DNA from: JAVHYG01 sp040390025
GTDB lineage: Bacteria; Pseudomonadota; Gammaproteobacteria; Diplorickettsiales; Diplorickettsiaceae
Length of the DNA: 64,000 nt
Assembly (NCBI GenBank): GCA_040390025.1
Contig: JAZJZD010000012.1
Location: 16,670 to 80,669, forward strand
Direction of reading: 5' to 3'
A program made the position numbers and the translations under genes. Below the pieces are notes generated by a model. That model made no database searches and was not told where the DNA came from. It was given only the letters and a program-made list of their open reading frames with translations. Positions 35,387 to 45,700 of this stretch are shown in pieces (position 1 is the first letter of the stretch; every line of letters begins with the position of its first letter).

Positions 35387-35476
35387 TGATATCCTTATTT
35401 ATTTTTTTATATAAAAATATAACGAATTTATAATATATCGAGTACTTGGTTTAACGAATATTAGTAATTCCGCGGA

Positions 35477-36544
35477 TTAAGCTTTATTTTTTAATAGTAG
35501 TGGTTTATTAAAAATAAAGAAACGTTGTATTGTAAAGGATAGAATAAATAAAGCAATTTCGGCAATGATTTTACTGCTGTAGACATTGATGCCAAAACTA
35601 TGAATAAACTTTATTAAGCTATAAGCTATTAACCCTAAAAAACTTGCTAAGCTAGCATATTTAATAGCAGCGGGAAGTAGTTTATTTCGACTTTTAAATG
35701 CCAAATGGTGGTTCAATTTAAAGTTAAAGGTGGCAGATAAAATACGCCCAACGAGAACAGCAAGGAATATATTTTTTTTTATCCAATATATAAAGGAAAA
35801 AAATGTGAAATCAATGATTGCTGAAAGAAGAGATATAGCCGCGAAACGTATGAAGACAAAATAAATCTTAATCGAATCAATCAGTGGATTGAAATGCGAA
35901 GAGTTATTGCCATCAAGATAGACAGTACTAATCGGGATTTGCTGAATAGCGATCTGCTGTTGTTCTGTAGCTAGTAACATCTCTAACTCAAAATCATAGC
36001 TTGATGTTTTTGAGTTAAGTAAGGTATTTTTGATTAATTTGCGGGGTATGGCGCGTAAACCCGTTTGGGTATCTTGTAGAGGTATTCTAGTAAATAGCCG
36101 CAAAACAAATTTCGTCAATTTGTTCCCAAATCGACTACGCCAAGGCGTTGAGGCTTTATTAAATTCTCGTACACCTAAATAAAGGCCTATTGGATTTTTC
36201 ATGAAAACATCTGAAATATGAATAATGTCTTTGGGAAGATGTTGCCCATCGGCGTCGGCAGTAACAATGCCTAATGCAGTAGGAGTGCTGGATGCTAGCC
36301 AATGTTTAAAACCTGTTTTAAGCGCTTGGCCCTTTCCTTGGTTTTTAGTATGTTTCAATAACTCAACATTAAAATTGCAAACTTTCGAAAAAATGGAAGA
36401 CTTGTCTTCGTCCGAACCATCATCGACTACAATGATCCTTTGATTTGGCCGAAGTTTTCGTAAGGTTCTTACAAGCTCTATTAGCTTTTCATTCGGTTGG
36501 TAAGCTGGAATAAGAAGTGTAGGGTAATGGTCTTCCGTTAACAT
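35477..36544 (-). CDS. Membrane glycosyltransferase: GT2 domain fused to GtrA domain
   Basis: This 355-residue protein has an N-terminal family 2 glycosyltransferase domain (about 8-225) with RIIVVDDGSDEDK, NQGKGQALKTGF, VTADADGQHLPKD and DTQTGLRAIPRKL. It resembles polyprenyl-phosphate mannose/glucose synthases. Four hydrophobic segments from about 230 to 350 form a GtrA-like domain thought to flip or anchor lipid-linked sugars. It probably supplies polyprenyl-phosphate sugars for surface glycans. The next gene on this strand is the kinase. Confidence 0.85.
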   Translation of the reverse strand: MLTEDHYPTLLIPAYQPNEKLIELVRTLRKLRPNQRIIVVDDGSDEDKSSIFSKVCNFNVELLKHTKNQGKGQALKTGFKHWLASSTPTALGIVTADADGQHLPKDIIHISDVFMKNPIGLYLGVREFNKASTPWRSRFGNKLTKFVLRLFTRIPLQDTQTGLRAIPRKLIKNTLLNSKTSSYDFELEMLLATEQQQIAIQQIPISTVYLDGNNSSHFNPLIDSIKIYFVFIRFAAISLLSAIIDFTFFSFIYWIKKNIFLAVLVGRILSATFNFKLNHHLAFKSRNKLLPAAIKYASLASFLGLIAYSLIKFIHSFGINVYSSKIIAEIALFILSFTIQRFFIFNKPLLLKNKA

Positions 36545-36553
36545 ATCTAGATT

Positions 36554-36609
36554 ATATACTGCTCGCCGTTAAAAACGCGATTTTTTTTAGAGACTGTCGA
36601 GCAGTATAT
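36554..36609. repeat. Palindromic repeat between tsaE and the GT2-GtrA gene
   Basis: Perfect 12-base arms ATATACTGCTCG (36554-36565) and CGAGCAGTATAT (36598-36609) enclose a 32-base loop. The following bases (CGATTACATGGCGG) resemble the GATATACCGATCATATGACGG segment of the larger repeat family. Confidence 0.65.
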
Positions 36610-36671
36610 CCGATTACATGGCGGTTCCCTCCTTGGAAACTCCAATAACCAATTAGTTACCAGAGACGAGC

Positions 36672-37133
36672 TTAGTCCTCTATTAATCTCAAAAGTTGCT
36701 GACCACGAGCCGTTTCTGTTTGTAGTTCAATTTGTCGATGAGAACCAAGATCAGTGAAAGTATAAAGCATATCCGGTGGTGGTAAAAAATTGAGTGCGCG
36801 CTCTGGCCATTCTATTAACCAAATTGCGGGTTCATCAAATTCATCATATAAGCCAATTTCAAGCATTTCTGAAGGTGTGTGTAAGCGGTAAAGATCGAGA
36901 TGAAAAATATGATATTTTAGCAATTGATAACTTTCGAAGAGGGTATAAGTAGGGCTTTTTACCAAGCCGTTATAACCCAACGCTTCTAGAAAAAAACGTA
37001 CAAATGTTGTTTTTCCTGCGCCAAGCTCTCCTTGTAAAAAAATAACCAAACGTTCATTTTTAGGGCAGGCTTTCGCAATTTTTGCGGCCAGACGTTTTGT
37101 TTCCATTTCGCTATTAAGTAAATAAGCGGGCAT
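36672..37133 (-). CDS. tsaE: tRNA threonylcarbamoyladenosine biosynthesis ATPase TsaE
   Basis: This ATPase of the t6A37 synthesis complex works with TsaB and TsaD. It has 153 residues. Walker A is LQGELGAGKTTFVR near residue 34. VKSPTYTLFESY, HIFHLDLYRLH, IWLIEWPERA (Walker B-like, IEWPE) are characteristic. Length matches E. coli (153). It follows ettA on the same strand by 28 bases. Confidence 0.94.
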   Translation of the reverse strand: MPAYLLNSEMETKRLAAKIAKACPKNERLVIFLQGELGAGKTTFVRFFLEALGYNGLVKSPTYTLFESYQLLKYHIFHLDLYRLHTPSEMLEIGLYDEFDEPAIWLIEWPERALNFLPPPDMLYTFTDLGSHRQIELQTETARGQQLLRLIED

Positions 37134-37161
37134 AGTTCTAAAAGCTTTTTTGTTCGAGAGG

Positions 37162-38841
37162 CTAATGTTCTAATTTTTTGTATTTTATTTTTTTTTCAGT
37201 TTGATTGCCTGCGAGACCAAGACGTTTTAAGCGATCCGCTTCATAATCGGTGTAATTACCGGTAAAGTAATTCACCGTACTGTCGTCTTCAAAAGCAAGG
37301 ATATGTGTAGCAATTTTATCTAAGAACCAACGGTCATGAGAAATAACTAAAGCGCAGCCTGGAAAACTTAAAAGTGCTTCTTCTAAAGCACGCAAAGTTT
37401 CTATATCTAAATCGTTAGTGGGTTCATCAAGAAGTAAAAAATTACCTCCTGTGCGTAATAACTTGGCAAGATGGACTCGATTTCTCTCACCGCCCGATAG
37501 ATTCTTAACTAATTTTTGTTGTTCTGTCCCTTTAAAATTAAAACGTCCGACGTAGGCACGAGATGGCATCTGGAATTGATTGATGGTCATGATATCTTGA
37601 CCTTCTGATATTTCTTGCCAAACAGTATTATCAGGATTCAATGTATCGCGGCTTTGATCGATATAAGCGAGTTGAACCGTTTCTCCAAGGCGTATTTGAC
37701 CTTGATCAGGTTGTTCCTGCTTCATAATGAGCTTAAATAAAGTGGATTTACCGGCACCATTAGGGCCAATAATTCCGATAATGCTACCTTTAGGCACGGC
37801 AAAGCTTAGATTATTAATTAATAAGCGCCCACTAAAACCTTTAGAAAGTTTATCGATTTCGAGAACTAAATCGCCTAAACGAGGTCCAGGTGGAATATAA
37901 AGCGATTGAGTCTCTGCGCGTTTTTGGAATTCTTGTGAACTCAATTCTTCGTAACGCGCTAGACGTGCTTTACTTTTGGTCTGACGGCCTTTGGCGTTGC
38001 TACGCACCCATTCTAATTCTACTTTTAAAGCTTTTTCATGAGCCGCTTGCTGCCTTTCTTCTTGCGCTAAGCGTTTTTGTTTTTGCTCTAACCAAGCTGA
38101 GTAATTACCTTGGTAAGGTATTCCTTGGCCGCGGTCCAGCTCTAATATCCAACCTGCTACGTTATCGAGAAAATAGCGATCGTGGGTAACCGCTACAACG
38201 GTCCCGGGATAGTCATGTAGATAACGTTCAAGCCAAGCCACGCTTTCGGCATCTAAATGGTTAGTCGGTTCGTCAAGAAGCAACATATCTGGATTTGATA
38301 GTAAAAGCCGGCATAATGCTACTCGTCGCCGTTCTCCACCTGAAAGTTGTTTGACATCGGCATCCCAAGGGGGGAGGCGTAATGCATCCGCTGCAATGGC
38401 TAGTTTGCGTTCTAATTCCCAACCACCTTGTGCCTCTATTTGCGTTTGTAAGTCTCCTTGCTCTTCAAACAGCTTATTCATTTCCATTTCGCTTAACGGC
38501 TCAGCAAACTTCATGCTGATCTCATTAAAACGATCTAAAAGCTTTTTAATATCACCGATGGCCTCTTCTACGTTACCTCGAACATCTTTATTCGGGTCAA
38601 GCTGAGGCTCTTGTGGCAAATAGCCAATTTTGCAACCTGGCAGAGCACGTGCTTCCCCAATAAAATCCTGATCAACGCCAGCCATAATGCGCAGCAAGGA
38701 TGACTTTCCTGCACCATTTAGGCCCAGGACACCAATTTTTGCACCTGGATAAAAAGAGAGCCAAATATCTTTAAGAATTTCGCGCTTAGGAGGGACAATT
38801 TTTCCCACCGCTTGCATGGTATAAATATATTGTTGTGACAT
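37162..38841 (-). CDS. ettA: Energy-dependent translational throttle protein EttA (ABC-F)
   Basis: This ABC-F ATPase binds the ribosomal E site and gates the first elongation steps according to ATP/ADP ratio. It has 559 residues (E. coli 555). Two ABC modules are present: Walker A GLNGAGKSS near 40 and GPNGAGKST near 355; signatures LSGGERRR and LSGGERNR; Walker B LLLDEPTNHLD and LLLDEPTNDLD. The arm and linker region (KQKRLAQEERQQAAHEKALK) is conserved. The start MSQQYIYTMQAVGKIVPPKR matches the family. Confidence 0.96.
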   Translation of the reverse strand: MSQQYIYTMQAVGKIVPPKREILKDIWLSFYPGAKIGVLGLNGAGKSSLLRIMAGVDQDFIGEARALPGCKIGYLPQEPQLDPNKDVRGNVEEAIGDIKKLLDRFNEISMKFAEPLSEMEMNKLFEEQGDLQTQIEAQGGWELERKLAIAADALRLPPWDADVKQLSGGERRRVALCRLLLSNPDMLLLDEPTNHLDAESVAWLERYLHDYPGTVVAVTHDRYFLDNVAGWILELDRGQGIPYQGNYSAWLEQKQKRLAQEERQQAAHEKALKVELEWVRSNAKGRQTKSKARLARYEELSSQEFQKRAETQSLYIPPGPRLGDLVLEIDKLSKGFSGRLLINNLSFAVPKGSIIGIIGPNGAGKSTLFKLIMKQEQPDQGQIRLGETVQLAYIDQSRDTLNPDNTVWQEISEGQDIMTINQFQMPSRAYVGRFNFKGTEQQKLVKNLSGGERNRVHLAKLLRTGGNFLLLDEPTNDLDIETLRALEEALLSFPGCALVISHDRWFLDKIATHILAFEDDSTVNYFTGNYTDYEADRLKRLGLAGNQTEKKIKYKKLEH

Positions 38842-38944
38842 TCGATTAAATTAAGAGATTGTTAAAATAGGATGTGCCGTCATTTGACCACCTAGTAGAA
38901 TACTAACAATAATACGCCCTCATGACTAGATTCGACTAGAAGAG

Positions 38945-39095
38945 TATACCGCTTGTATTTTTTGAAGAGGCGAATCTTTCAAACTTACGGTGAGCGGTCG
39001 CGAGATGAAGCACCCCGTACCTATCTCGGTGCTAAAGTGAATTTTCAATTACTGATAGCTTGAGAGATAGGTGCGTGGGGTCAATGGGTATATAC
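38945..39095 (+). repeat. Intergenic palindromic repeat, copy 3, with inverted loop
   Basis: It begins GTATACCGCTTG and contains GGTCGCGAGATGAAGCA, then imperfect inverted arms CACCCCGTACCTATCTC (39011-39027) and GAGATAGGTGCGTGGGG (39064-39080). The loop between the arms is homologous to the loop of copy 4 (42556-42589) but in the opposite orientation, while the flanks of both copies run in the same direction. The spacer 38842-39155 between divergent ettA and glyA holds no gene. The sequence GTGCCGTCATTTG near 38874 recalls the 59317 element. Confidence 0.75.
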
Positions 39096-39155
39096 TGGAT
39101 TTTTATGTGTACATAATAAAATTTTTGTTTCCTTTATTGAATTGGGATAAATACT

Positions 39156-40412
39156 ATGGTCTACACAACCAAACAAAAAATAGCTGATTTTGATACTGAC
39201 CTTTGGCAAGCGATGTGCAAAGAGGCTACGCGTCAAGAAGACCATCTTGAGCTAATTGCTTCTGAGAATTACGCCAGTCAGTATGTATTACAGGCACAAG
39301 GCTCGGTGTTAACGAATAAATATGCGGAAGGTTATCCTGGCAAACGCTATTATGGCGGATGTGAATATGTGGATGAGGTTGAGCAATTAGCGATTGAGCG
39401 TGCCAAGGAATTATTTAAAGCAGATTATGCCAATGTACAACCACATTCTGGTTCGCAAGCGAATGCAGCGGCTTATATGGCTTTATTAAAGCCCGGTGAT
39501 AAATTATTGGGTATGAGTTTAGCCGCAGGTGGGCATTTAACACATGGTTCAAAGGTAAGCTTTTCCGGAAAAATGTATGAAGCGGTTGCTTATGGCGTTG
39601 ATCCCGAAACACAGTTAATCGACTATGACGAAGTTGCAAGGCTGGCCAAGGAACACAAACCGAAATTAATTATTGCTGGCTTTTCGGCTTATTCCCGAAT
39701 TGTTGATTGGCAAAAATTCCGGGATATAGCGGATGAAATTGCTGCTTATTTCCTGGTTGATATGGCTCATGTCGCAGGACTAGTAGCTACTGATCTCTAT
39801 CCATCACCTATTCCTATAGCCGATGTTGTTACTTCTACTACGCATAAGACCTTACGCGGCCCTCGCGGTGGCTTGATTCTGGCAAAGTCTAATCCGGAAA
39901 TAGAGAAAAAATTAAATTCTGCTGTATTTCCAGGACTACAAGGGGGGCCTTTAATGCATGTGATTGCCGGAAAAGCAGTTGCTTTTAAAGAAGCACTGCA
40001 ACCTGATTTTAAAGTATATCAGCAGCAAGTGATAAATAATGCCAAGGCAATGACTGAAAAAATGCGTGAAAAAGGCTATAAAATTGTTACGGATGGAACC
40101 GATAATCATTTGTTTTTAGTCGATTTGATCGATAAAGATATTACTGGAAAAGATGCAGAGGATGCCTTAGAGAAGGCGCATATTACCTTGAATAAGAATG
40201 CAGTGCCTAAGGATCCGCGTTCTCCTTTTGTGACCAGTGGCATAAGAATTGGAACCCCTGCCCTAACTACTCGAGGTTTGCAGGAAAAAGAAGTCCATGA
40301 AGTAGCAAGTTGGGTCTGCGAGGTTTTAACTAATCTGCAGGATGCCACTGTCATTGAAAAAATCAAACAACAAGTTATAGCACTTTGTAAGCAGTTTCCA
40401 GTATACTCTTGA
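39156..40412 (+). CDS. glyA: Serine hydroxymethyltransferase
   Basis: This PLP enzyme interconverts serine and glycine with tetrahydrofolate. It has 418 residues (E. coli 417). ELIASENYAS, NKYAEGYPGKRYYGGCEYVD, NVQPHSGSQANAAAYMAL, DMAHVAGLVAT and the PLP lysine motif VVTSTTHKTLRGPRGG (Lys near 231) are intact. A GGGA site precedes the ATG. nrdR follows 146 bases later, a conserved glyA-nrdR order. Confidence 0.97.
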   Translation: MVYTTKQKIADFDTDLWQAMCKEATRQEDHLELIASENYASQYVLQAQGSVLTNKYAEGYPGKRYYGGCEYVDEVEQLAIERAKELFKADYANVQPHSGSQANAAAYMALLKPGDKLLGMSLAAGGHLTHGSKVSFSGKMYEAVAYGVDPETQLIDYDEVARLAKEHKPKLIIAGFSAYSRIVDWQKFRDIADEIAAYFLVDMAHVAGLVATDLYPSPIPIADVVTSTTHKTLRGPRGGLILAKSNPEIEKKLNSAVFPGLQGGPLMHVIAGKAVAFKEALQPDFKVYQQQVINNAKAMTEKMREKGYKIVTDGTDNHLFLVDLIDKDITGKDAEDALEKAHITLNKNAVPKDPRSPFVTSGIRIGTPALTTRGLQEKEVHEVASWVCEVLTNLQDATVIEKIKQQVIALCKQFPVYS

Positions 40413-40558
40413 ACATGAGCTCATCCGTTTTTGTTGCATAGGAAGCTATTTTGTTTCGATAGTTGGGGCTGGGGCAAGTCTGCTATTTACTGAATGTAAA
40501 AAGCAGAGCTTTTGATGATTACGGATGTGTTATTTACCGTTTTTTTTAGGGCTGGATC

Positions 40559-41065
40559 ATGCATTGTCCTTTTTGTAATGAAGCAGATACTAAAGTGATT
40601 GATTCCCGATTGATAGGTGAAGGCCAGCAAGTCCGAAGGCGACGGGTATGCCTGCTTTGTAAGGAACGCTTTAGTAGTTTTGAATCGGCTGAATTAGGGT
40701 TACCTCGTATCATAAAAAGGGATAATACACGTAGTGCGTTTGATCAAGAAAAATTACGCCGAGGGATGTTAAAAGCTTTAGAAAAACGCCCAATCACGAG
40801 TGAACAAGTCGAAGCAGTTATTCTTCGTTTAGTAAAAAAATTGCGATCATCCGGTGAACGTGAGATTTCGTCACGTCAACTAGGAGAATGGGTCATGGAA
40901 GAACTGTGTGATTTAGATCCAGTTGCTTACGTTAGATTTGCATCTGTTTATCGTAGTTTTCAGGATATACAGGCATTTAACCAAACCATTGAACAATTAA
41001 AACACGATCTTTCAACCAATAAAAAACAATCTAATGATATCGAAACCGAAAAAACCCAATTTTAA
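40559..41065 (+). CDS. nrdR: Transcriptional repressor NrdR
   Basis: This is the nucleotide-sensing repressor of ribonucleotide reductase genes. It has 168 residues. The N-terminal zinc ribbon is CPFCNEADTKVIDSR...CLLCKERFSSFE (residues 3-6 and 31-34 hold the cysteines), with the DNA-binding QVRRRRVC stretch. The ATP cone (about 49-139) starts PRIIKRDNTRSAFDQEKLRRG. It overlaps nusB by 32 bases. Its probable target, nrdAB with two boxes, is in the same window at 5.3-9.6 kb. Confidence 0.95.
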   Translation: MHCPFCNEADTKVIDSRLIGEGQQVRRRRVCLLCKERFSSFESAELGLPRIIKRDNTRSAFDQEKLRRGMLKALEKRPITSEQVEAVILRLVKKLRSSGEREISSRQLGEWVMEELCDLDPVAYVRFASVYRSFQDIQAFNQTIEQLKHDLSTNKKQSNDIETEKTQF

Positions 41066-41477
41066 AGCGAAAGCGCGAGCTCGTCGTTTTGCTATGCAAG
41101 CTATTTATCAATGGCAATTGGCGCAGCATTCCTTGTCTGAGATTGAAAAGCAATTTTTATCGCAAGAGGAAATGGTAAGTGTTGATACAGACTATTTTAA
41201 AACCTTGGTTCGAGGTGTGATGGAGCAACATACTTCTTTAGATAAAGAAGTAGAACCTTTTTTAGATCGGCCTTTAATAGAATTAGGTCCTGTGGAATTG
41301 GCAATCTTAAGGTTAGCTGCTTATGAGCTGTGTAAGTTGCCCGAACTTCCGTACAAAGTTGTTTTAAATGAAGCCATAGTTTTGGCAAAGGGTTTTGCTG
41401 CAATAGATAGCTATAAATATATCAATGGTGTTTTACATCAGTTGGCAAAGAAGATACGTCCATTAGAATTTCATTGA
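41034..41477 (+). CDS. nusB: Transcription antitermination factor NusB
   Basis: This all-helical protein (147 residues) binds boxA RNA with S10 in rRNA antitermination. KARARRFAMQAIYQWQLA lies at the N-terminus, with FLDRPLIELGPVELAILRLAAYEL and KVVLNEAIVLAKGFAAIDSYKYINGVLH toward the C-terminus (quoted here by their key blocks LGPVELAILRLAAYEL and NEAIVLAKGF). The arrangement nrdR-nusB-thiL lacks the ribD-ribE-ribH genes that usually lie between nrdR and nusB. Confidence 0.94.
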   Translation: MISKPKKPNFKAKARARRFAMQAIYQWQLAQHSLSEIEKQFLSQEEMVSVDTDYFKTLVRGVMEQHTSLDKEVEPFLDRPLIELGPVELAILRLAAYELCKLPELPYKVVLNEAIVLAKGFAAIDSYKYINGVLHQLAKKIRPLEFH

Positions 41478-41502
41478 AAATCTCAGTTAGAGCAATGTGA
41501 CG

Positions 41503-42477
41503 ATGTCAATCAGCGAATTTGATCTAATCCAGCGTTTTTTTGATCGAAAAAAATCTAATCGTGCGGATGTTATTTGCGGAATAGGCGATGATGGAGCATT
41601 ACTACAATGCCCAGCAGGCCAACAATTAGTAGTTACTACGGATACCTTAGTCGCCGGAAAACATTTCCCTGAAAATACACCGCCTGGAGATATTGCATAT
41701 AAAGCTTTATCCGTTAATTTAAGTGACTTAGCGGCTATGGGGGCCGAGCCTTCTTGGATTCTGCTTGCACTGACACTCCCAACCGTGGATGAATCCTGGT
41801 TAAAAAAATTTACACAAGATTTTTTTTCTTTACTCGATCGCTTTCAATGTCAGCTTGTTGGAGGCGATCTTACACAAGGACCTTTAAGTATTACCATTCA
41901 AGCTTTAGGTTTTGTTCCGGTTGGAAAAGCCTTACGTCGTTCAGGAGCAGGAGTAGGCGATAAGATCTATGTGACAGGTACACTAGGTGATGCAGGTTTG
42001 GCTTTAGCCTATTTGCAAAATAAAACATCATTTCCATTTACAGAAGAACAAATACAATTTCTCAAAAAACGTTTGCACCGTCCCGAGCCTCGAGTGGTTG
42101 TCGGATTGGCATTACGTGATATTGCCAGTAGTGCGATTGATATTTCTGATGGCTTAGCCGCTGATTTGGGCCATATTTTATCTGCAAGTGCAGTCGGCGC
42201 AAAGCTCGATGTCTCTAAACTTCCCCTTTCAGATGTTTTGCAGAAATTGCCGCCTGAAGAAGGCTCTCAGTTCGCTTTAAGTTCCGGTGATGACTATGAA
42301 TTGTGTTTTACAGTTCCAGCATCACAGAAATCACAATTACAACGTTGCTTAAAGGACATTGCATGCCCTTATGCGTATATTGGTACGATAAAACAGGAAT
42401 TGGGACTTTCTTTATACTGTGCAGATGGGTCGTTGTTTAGCTTAAAAGAGTCAGGATTTCAGCATTTTTATAACTAA
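41503..42477 (+). CDS. thiL: Thiamine-monophosphate kinase
   Basis: This enzyme phosphorylates thiamine monophosphate to the pyrophosphate cofactor. Motifs are EFDLIQRFF, GIGDDGALL, TTDTLVAGKHF, the SVNLSDLAAMGAEPSW loop, GGDLTQGPLSI, DISDGLAADLGHI and SSGDDYELCFTVP, all in family order. The ATG at 41503 gives 324 residues; a GTG two codons earlier is also possible. It lies 25 bases after nusB. pgpA, the usual next gene, is displaced more than 4 kb by the gene at 42756. Confidence 0.94.
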   Translation: MSISEFDLIQRFFDRKKSNRADVICGIGDDGALLQCPAGQQLVVTTDTLVAGKHFPENTPPGDIAYKALSVNLSDLAAMGAEPSWILLALTLPTVDESWLKKFTQDFFSLLDRFQCQLVGGDLTQGPLSITIQALGFVPVGKALRRSGAGVGDKIYVTGTLGDAGLALAYLQNKTSFPFTEEQIQFLKKRLHRPEPRVVVGLALRDIASSAIDISDGLAADLGHILSASAVGAKLDVSKLPLSDVLQKLPPEEGSQFALSSGDDYELCFTVPASQKSQLQRCLKDIACPYAYIGTIKQELGLSLYCADGSLFSLKESGFQHFYN

Positions 42478-42615
42478 AAAATTTTCAAATTCACAACGCG
42501 CGGCTCTCCGCTTGTAAATCCCAATCACGAAAAGAAGGTACCCCGCACCTATCTTTCAAGTTAAGTGATTAAAAATTCACTTTAGCATCAAGATAGGTGC
42601 GGGGTACAATGGGTA
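42478..42615 (+). repeat. Intergenic palindromic repeat, copy 4, with 18-bp perfect arms
   Basis: ATTTTCAAATTCACAACGCG (42481-42500) repeats the middle of copy 2. It is followed by exact 18-base arms, GTACCCCGCACCTATCTT (42538-42555) and AAGATAGGTGCGGGGTAC (42590-42607). The 34-base loop is the inverse of the loop in copy 3. It lies directly after thiL and may stop its transcript. AT-rich DNA (42616-42755) without a gene follows and presumably carries the promoter of the next gene. Confidence 0.8.
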
Positions 42616-42755
42616 CATGTTATAAGAAAATACCTATACGTTGTAGATAATATTGTTTAATTACTTTTTCTTGTTATTTATTTTAATTTTATAATTACAC
42701 TATAAAATTAAGTATTAATTTTTTTAAAAATACTAAAAACGGAAGAGTATAATTT

Positions 42756-45700
42756 ATGGAGGGAGCAGAAAATTTTTTACAAAAAAAACAATGGAATATT
42801 CAAACTATTTTCTTAGAACATTTCTTAACAGACTGGCCAGCAACAAATGTTACTCGTTTAGCGATTGCTCCCACAGAAAATTTTACACAACCCGAAAAAT
42901 CACTTAATGAAAATTGGTCTAATTTAAGTGAAGTTATCAAAGCCGATAGCTTATTCGTGCAATGTTTGGTTAAAGTCCAGAATATATCAATACAACAAGC
43001 ATTTCGAAGACTCGCAACTATTAAACAAGTGTTACATCGACTATTACCATTCCATAAGGGTGGGGATTTAACTGCTATTTGGCAAAGTTTGTTACTGAAT
43101 CAACAACAAGAACTTATTACAGATCTCAGCATAAGGAAATATGTTTCTAATAATCCGGAGAGTGATTATCAGGAAGCTTTTAACTATAGCTTACCTTTAT
43201 TAAAGCAGCAAACAGTAGCGTCGCCTTCCATCGTAGAATTACGCTTGTATTATCTTAAAGATATTTTGGATAGCTGGGTCGATTGGCAACGCGCGAAAAT
43301 TCAATTGCTTAATCCTTATCAAATTTTAAGTGCTGTCATGACGCAGTATGGACGACCTTCCCTCAATGAATTTTTTCAGCCGCCTTTCGATATTGATCAA
43401 TTTCCTAACATTCGTTTTTTAGATGAAGCCGCCTTATTATGGAAACAGCTGCAAAAAGGAGATATGTTTCAAGGCGTAGTAGAAAATGGAGCGTTTTCGT
43501 TCTCTTTATTAGAAGATCAATTCTTTCATGCACTTTCTACCGCTTACCAAAGACAAAAAATTATGGATAAAATGTTTTTACAAGAGGAAATGCATAATAA
43601 CAGTAAAGCTATCTATTTTAATGGAATTGCACTTAAAAACGCACAAGGTAAATTATTAAATGATTTTATCAATTGCACTGAATTAGAAGAAATTTCTGAC
43701 TATAGCGCTTTATCGTCTTTAGAACGACGTAGTTTACTTCAGGAGAAATTTCATCAAATCGGTGAAAGTGAACAATATGAAATAGGTTCTTTGTTGCACT
43801 CATTAGCGTCTAGTTTGCAGCGTATTTACTATTATCAATTTTCTGCACTGCCTCTTCATAATAGTCAAAAGCAGCTGCTGGGTTTATTTAAACACAGCGA
43901 AGAGCAATGGGTAAAGCGTAAAAATTATCCCATTCAACCACGATTATTATTAGCATTACATTTTGCCGAATCTAATAATGTAACGTTTTTTGATATCGAT
44001 TGGAAAATCAATGTTAAAAAACTTTTTAAATATCTAGCGAATGAATTTGAAAAAATAATTTTAAATCCGCCATCACGATTTAATCGTGTAAAAGCGGCTA
44101 TAGATATTCTCCAAACACAAGGTATGTCTTTGCAGGAAGTTAAACAAGAACGCTATTACGTCATTGATGCCGATGATGCCAAGCTTTCCAGGACCTATTT
44201 TGGTACACCCTTAGAGCAATTCTTAAAAACGGCTGATTGGGATGGTGTTATAGGCAAAGCCATGTACCATAAGAGTAGAAAAATTGAACCGCGAAAAGCA
44301 CTGCAGCAAGCAGAAGAATACTTCAATAGCCAGTTATACAAAGACCCCTGGGTTCAAAACAAGGCCATAGATAATTTAAAGCATGCCGAAAGGGAAGTTA
44401 CCGCTAAGGCTGTTGGGCAAGAAGTGAAGCGTATTGTAGCAGATTACGAGACAGAAACTGAAAATCATCGTGCTTGGATAAGAGGTTTAAAAACATGGAT
44501 AAATATTATTCCTATTGTTGGGCCTCTGTATACGATAGAAGAAGGTATTCGCGATAAAGATCCGGTAGAAGTTCTCTGTGGCGTTTTTTTTCTTTCATTA
44601 GATGCATTGGATTTGTTAGCTGCAGAAGGTAGACCGGAAGCGATTGAGCTACCTGTAAGAGAAAGTGTTACGATCAATACCATACAGACTAGTTTTAAGA
44701 AATTAAATCTATCGCCTGCCGATTTACCTTTGGAAGACAAAATATATATTACATCGGATCCATTTAGTATCAGTCATATTAATGAATTACCCGCGGTATA
44801 TGAATTTAATGCCGAGCTGGTGCGCGCTGGGAGGCAAGATTTAACTTTACATGAGTATCCACTGGTTTATTTAGCGGATGAAAATCGAGTCGTGCCTGTG
44901 AAAGCAGAAGGAGGCTCTTTTCGAGAAATTAATTGGCACACTTTAGAAGTCGATCCTAAAAAACACCTTATTTTTAAAGATAGAGAATCTGGAAAATATT
45001 TTTCTCGCAGTGCGGGTTTAAAAGGAGGAAATTCTGCCGAAGTAGAATTTACTAAAGAAGAATTAAGACAACGCACCACGGTTAAAGAAACCGAGGAAAT
45101 ATTTAAAACGGCTGATGATTATATACAATACAATTTTAAGGCATTATTTGATCGTTGCTTTTATATTAAAAAATTTTTAAGCGCTAGCGTATTTGATCTA
45201 CGTCAGTTCTATCGGTCAGTTTACCAAACTAGCTCTACTTTTAGGAGAATTTTTAATCGCTTTCATGAAGTTTTTATCTCAGAGCATACAGACAAACTCT
45301 GGGAGATCAGAATTAAGCCTAACACAATAACGCGTACTGATTTTGAATCTAATGTAATCCATATTGGGGCAGATGCAGAAATTGCAGCGAAGACTTACTT
45401 CAGCAGCAAAAATAATTTTGAAATATCCCATCCTGAGCAAGTTTATCTACATGAAATGCTTCATGCTTTGACAGGAAAAAAAGATCCACTAAAAATAGTC
45501 GATATTCGACATCGCGGACCTATTGTTTATTTAACCGATAAAATTTTAAGTGAAGCAGGTTATGCATTTCCACAAAGAATTATGTATAGGCGTTTAGTTC
45601 CTTCGGATGCAGATTTAGAAGGTTTTGAATTGCGCTGTAAGCAACATAGAGAGGCGGAAAAGCTTTTAGTGGCACAGGAAAATCAGTATTTGGACAATTT

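Noticed and set aside
40515..40550. ACGG/CCGT hairpin followed by a T-run after glyA as a terminator
   Set aside because: Only four paired bases with an 11-base loop; too weak to call.
42655..42755. TTAAT-type half-sites upstream of the 1310-residue gene as a PmrA box
   Set aside because: Half-sites are not spaced 11 bases apart; in such AT-rich DNA isolated TTAAT words are expected.
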